In this document: piece after piece, positions 4,744 to 5,956 of the stretch
Position numbering within the stretch: position 1 is the first letter of the stretch
Layout: each line of letters opens with the position of its first letter
Source: Rhodospirillaceae bacterium
Lineage (GTDB): Bacteria; Pseudomonadota; Alphaproteobacteria; JABSOH01
Length of the DNA stretch: 5,956 nucleotides
Direction of reading: 5' to 3'
Assembly (NCBI GenBank): GCA_020629355.1
Contig: JAHDDM010000082.1
Span: 1-5,956 of the forward strand
Made by a program: the position numbers and the translations under genes
The notes under the pieces: generated by a model
The model's input: only the letters and a program-made list of their open reading frames with translations
Told to the model about the DNA's origin: nothing
The model's database searches: none

Positions 4744-5956
4744 TGATGAATACAGCCACAGACTCCAAAAACCCGATTCAAATTCAGACCGCCCTGATCT
4801 CGGTATCTGAGCGAAGCGGACTGCCTGAATTACTGAAAGCTCTGTCCAGGCGCAATGTCCGCATTATCGCCACAGGTGGCACAGCAAAACATATCGAAGA
4901 GCTCGGCCATTGGGTCACGGAAATTTCGGACTATACCGACTTTCCAGAAATTATGGATGGTCGCGTCAAGACTCTGCATCCACGGGTACACGGCGGGATT
5001 TTAGCAGAACGTGACAATCCCAAGCACCGCGCTGCCATGAACAACCACGAAATGATCGCCATTGATCTGGTCGTAATCAACCTGTATCCGTTCGAGCAGG
5101 TCATTGCCAAAGGCTGCACCGAAGCTGAGGCCATAGAAAACATCGACATTGGCGGCCCGACAATGTTACGCGCGGCAGCAAAGAATTGCAAATGGGTGAC
5201 AGTGCTGAGTGATCCAGCGCAATACGGCAGTTTTATTGACCATTTCGAGGAACACTCTGGCGCGACAGTATCAGAATTCCGCCACAAGCTCGCGGCACAG
5301 ACCTTCACCCGCACCGCGCATTACGACAGTATCATCAGCGACTATCTGTGCAATAGCCAGTGCCAAAGCCGCGAACTGCCAGAGACTCTCATTCAGGTCT
5401 TACAGAAACAAAACACCTTGAGTTACGGCGAAAACCCGCATCAAGCCGCCGCCGTCTATGTCTCAAGCACAGCCAAGGAAGCCAGCCTGTGCACGGCAGA
5501 GCCTCTGCATGGCAGGCGTCTCAGCTACAATAATCTCATGGATGCTGGTGCAGCTCTGCGCACGGTGTCTGAGTTTGATGCGCCCACAGCCGCTATCATT
5601 AAACACAACACTCCCTGCGGAATCGCCAGTAATCCCGATATTGTTCAGGCTTTCCACAGCGCACTGGCGTGTGATTCCCTTTCGGCCTTTGGCGGGGTTC
5701 TCGCGCTCAATCGGCCTTTAACGCCTGAAATGGTCGAGGCTTGGGATAACCTCTTCCTTGAAGTCGTCATTGCACCAGAGGTGGAACGCTCGGTGCTCAA
5801 TCAACTCAGCAAACGCAAAAATCTGCGGATTCTCGAAGTCCCGCTATTGCAACAACAAGGCTGGCAATCCCGCTCTGTCCCTGGTGGCCTGTTGCTGCAA
5901 GCCCCCGATGATATACTCACCCCGCAAGCAGACATGAAAGTCGTCAGCAAACGCCA
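4743..5956 (+). CDS. purH: Bifunctional AICAR formyltransferase / IMP cyclohydrolase, 3' end outside window
   Basis: PurH carries out the last two steps of purine synthesis: formylation of AICAR from 10-formyl-THF, then ring closure to IMP. The frame is open through the right edge, giving 404 codons of an expected 520-530, so roughly the last 120 residues are missing. The N-terminal MGS-like cyclohydrolase domain shows ISVSERSGL (about 20-28), IATGGT (42-47), KTLHPRVHGG (76-85), VVINLYPFE (about 113-121) and NIDIGGPTMLRAAAKN (133-148). The transformylase domain shows GENPHQ (229-234), the catalytic KH in KHNTPCG (287-293) and SAFGG (314-318). The ATG at 4743 overlaps the upstream TAA stop by one base (TAATG); a second ATG at 4746 is equally possible and would remove one residue. 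No strong Shine-Dalgarno is visible, which fits translational coupling to the heparinase-like gene. Thr replaces the more usual Asn before PCG. Confidence 0.97.
   Translation, partial: MMNTATDSKNPIQIQTALISVSERSGLPELLKALSRRNVRIIATGGTAKHIEELGHWVTEISDYTDFPEIMDGRVKTLHPRVHGGILAERDNPKHRAAMNNHEMIAIDLVVINLYPFEQVIAKGCTEAEAIENIDIGGPTMLRAAAKNCKWVTVLSDPAQYGSFIDHFEEHSGATVSEFRHKLAAQTFTRTAHYDSIISDYLCNSQCQSRELPETLIQVLQKQNTLSYGENPHQAAAVYVSSTAKEASLCTAEPLHGRRLSYNNLMDAGAALRTVSEFDAPTAAIIKHNTPCGIASNPDIVQAFHSALACDSLSAFGGVLALNRPLTPEMVEAWDNLFLEVVIAPEVERSVLNQLSKRKNLRILEVPLLQQQGWQSRSVPGGLLLQAPDDILTPQADMKVVSKR

Noticed and set aside
4931..5721. Small open frames on both strands inside purH
   Set aside because: PurH family motifs run continuously through the region in one frame to the window edge, so these are shadows of it.
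1..5956. CRISPR array, tRNA, rRNA, transposase or defence/toxin genes
   Set aside because: I saw no regularly spaced repeats with unique spacers, no tRNA-like cloverleaf, no rRNA core sequence and no transposase, nuclease or toxin motifs. The coding space is filled by housekeeping genes.

Overview
The window reads as chromosomal housekeeping DNA from an alphaproteobacterium of intermediate G+C content. Three things point there. The SRP RNA has the alphaproteobacterial form and lies directly upstream of dnaX. A cytosolic heparinase II/III-like gene sits next to purH, an association I know from alphaproteobacteria. A palindromic repeat of the 'TCATCCCTGACTTGATCAGGGATCC' type, dispersed in many alphaproteobacterial genomes, lies near the left edge. 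A Rhodospirillales-like or Micavibrio-like origin is a guess; the sequence alone does not fix the genus.

Layout. Positions 1-297 hold no convincing gene: a near-perfect 20-bp-arm palindrome (16-58), then a cluster of short hairpins and decayed palindromic repeat copies (about 85-240). The minus strand carries dnaX (2013-298; DNA polymerase III tau, 571 aa) and, 44 bp upstream of it, the SRP RNA gene ffs (about 2150-2058) with a good sigma-70-type promoter (2185-2156). The plus strand carries a tight cluster: rpe (2259-2942), a divergent heparinase II/III-like gene (2950-4743) and purH (4743 to beyond the right edge). The two transcription units diverge from the 2151-2258 intergenic region.

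How the genes fit. ffs and dnaX are probably cotranscribed, since no terminator separates them. In the plus-strand cluster the gaps are 7 bp and a 1-bp overlap, so the three genes are probably one operon with translational coupling into purH. Rpe balances the pentose phosphates that feed PRPP, and PurH carries out the last two steps of IMP synthesis; this metabolic link is an inference. The heparinase-like protein between them has no evident signal peptide and an unknown substrate, and it is the least understood gene here.

Nothing in the window looks like a defence system, a complete mobile element, a CRISPR array or a new gene cassette. The points most worth a second look are the divergent heparinase-like protein in its metabolic cluster, the large palindrome at the left edge, and small departures from family consensus in DnaX, Rpe and PurH.
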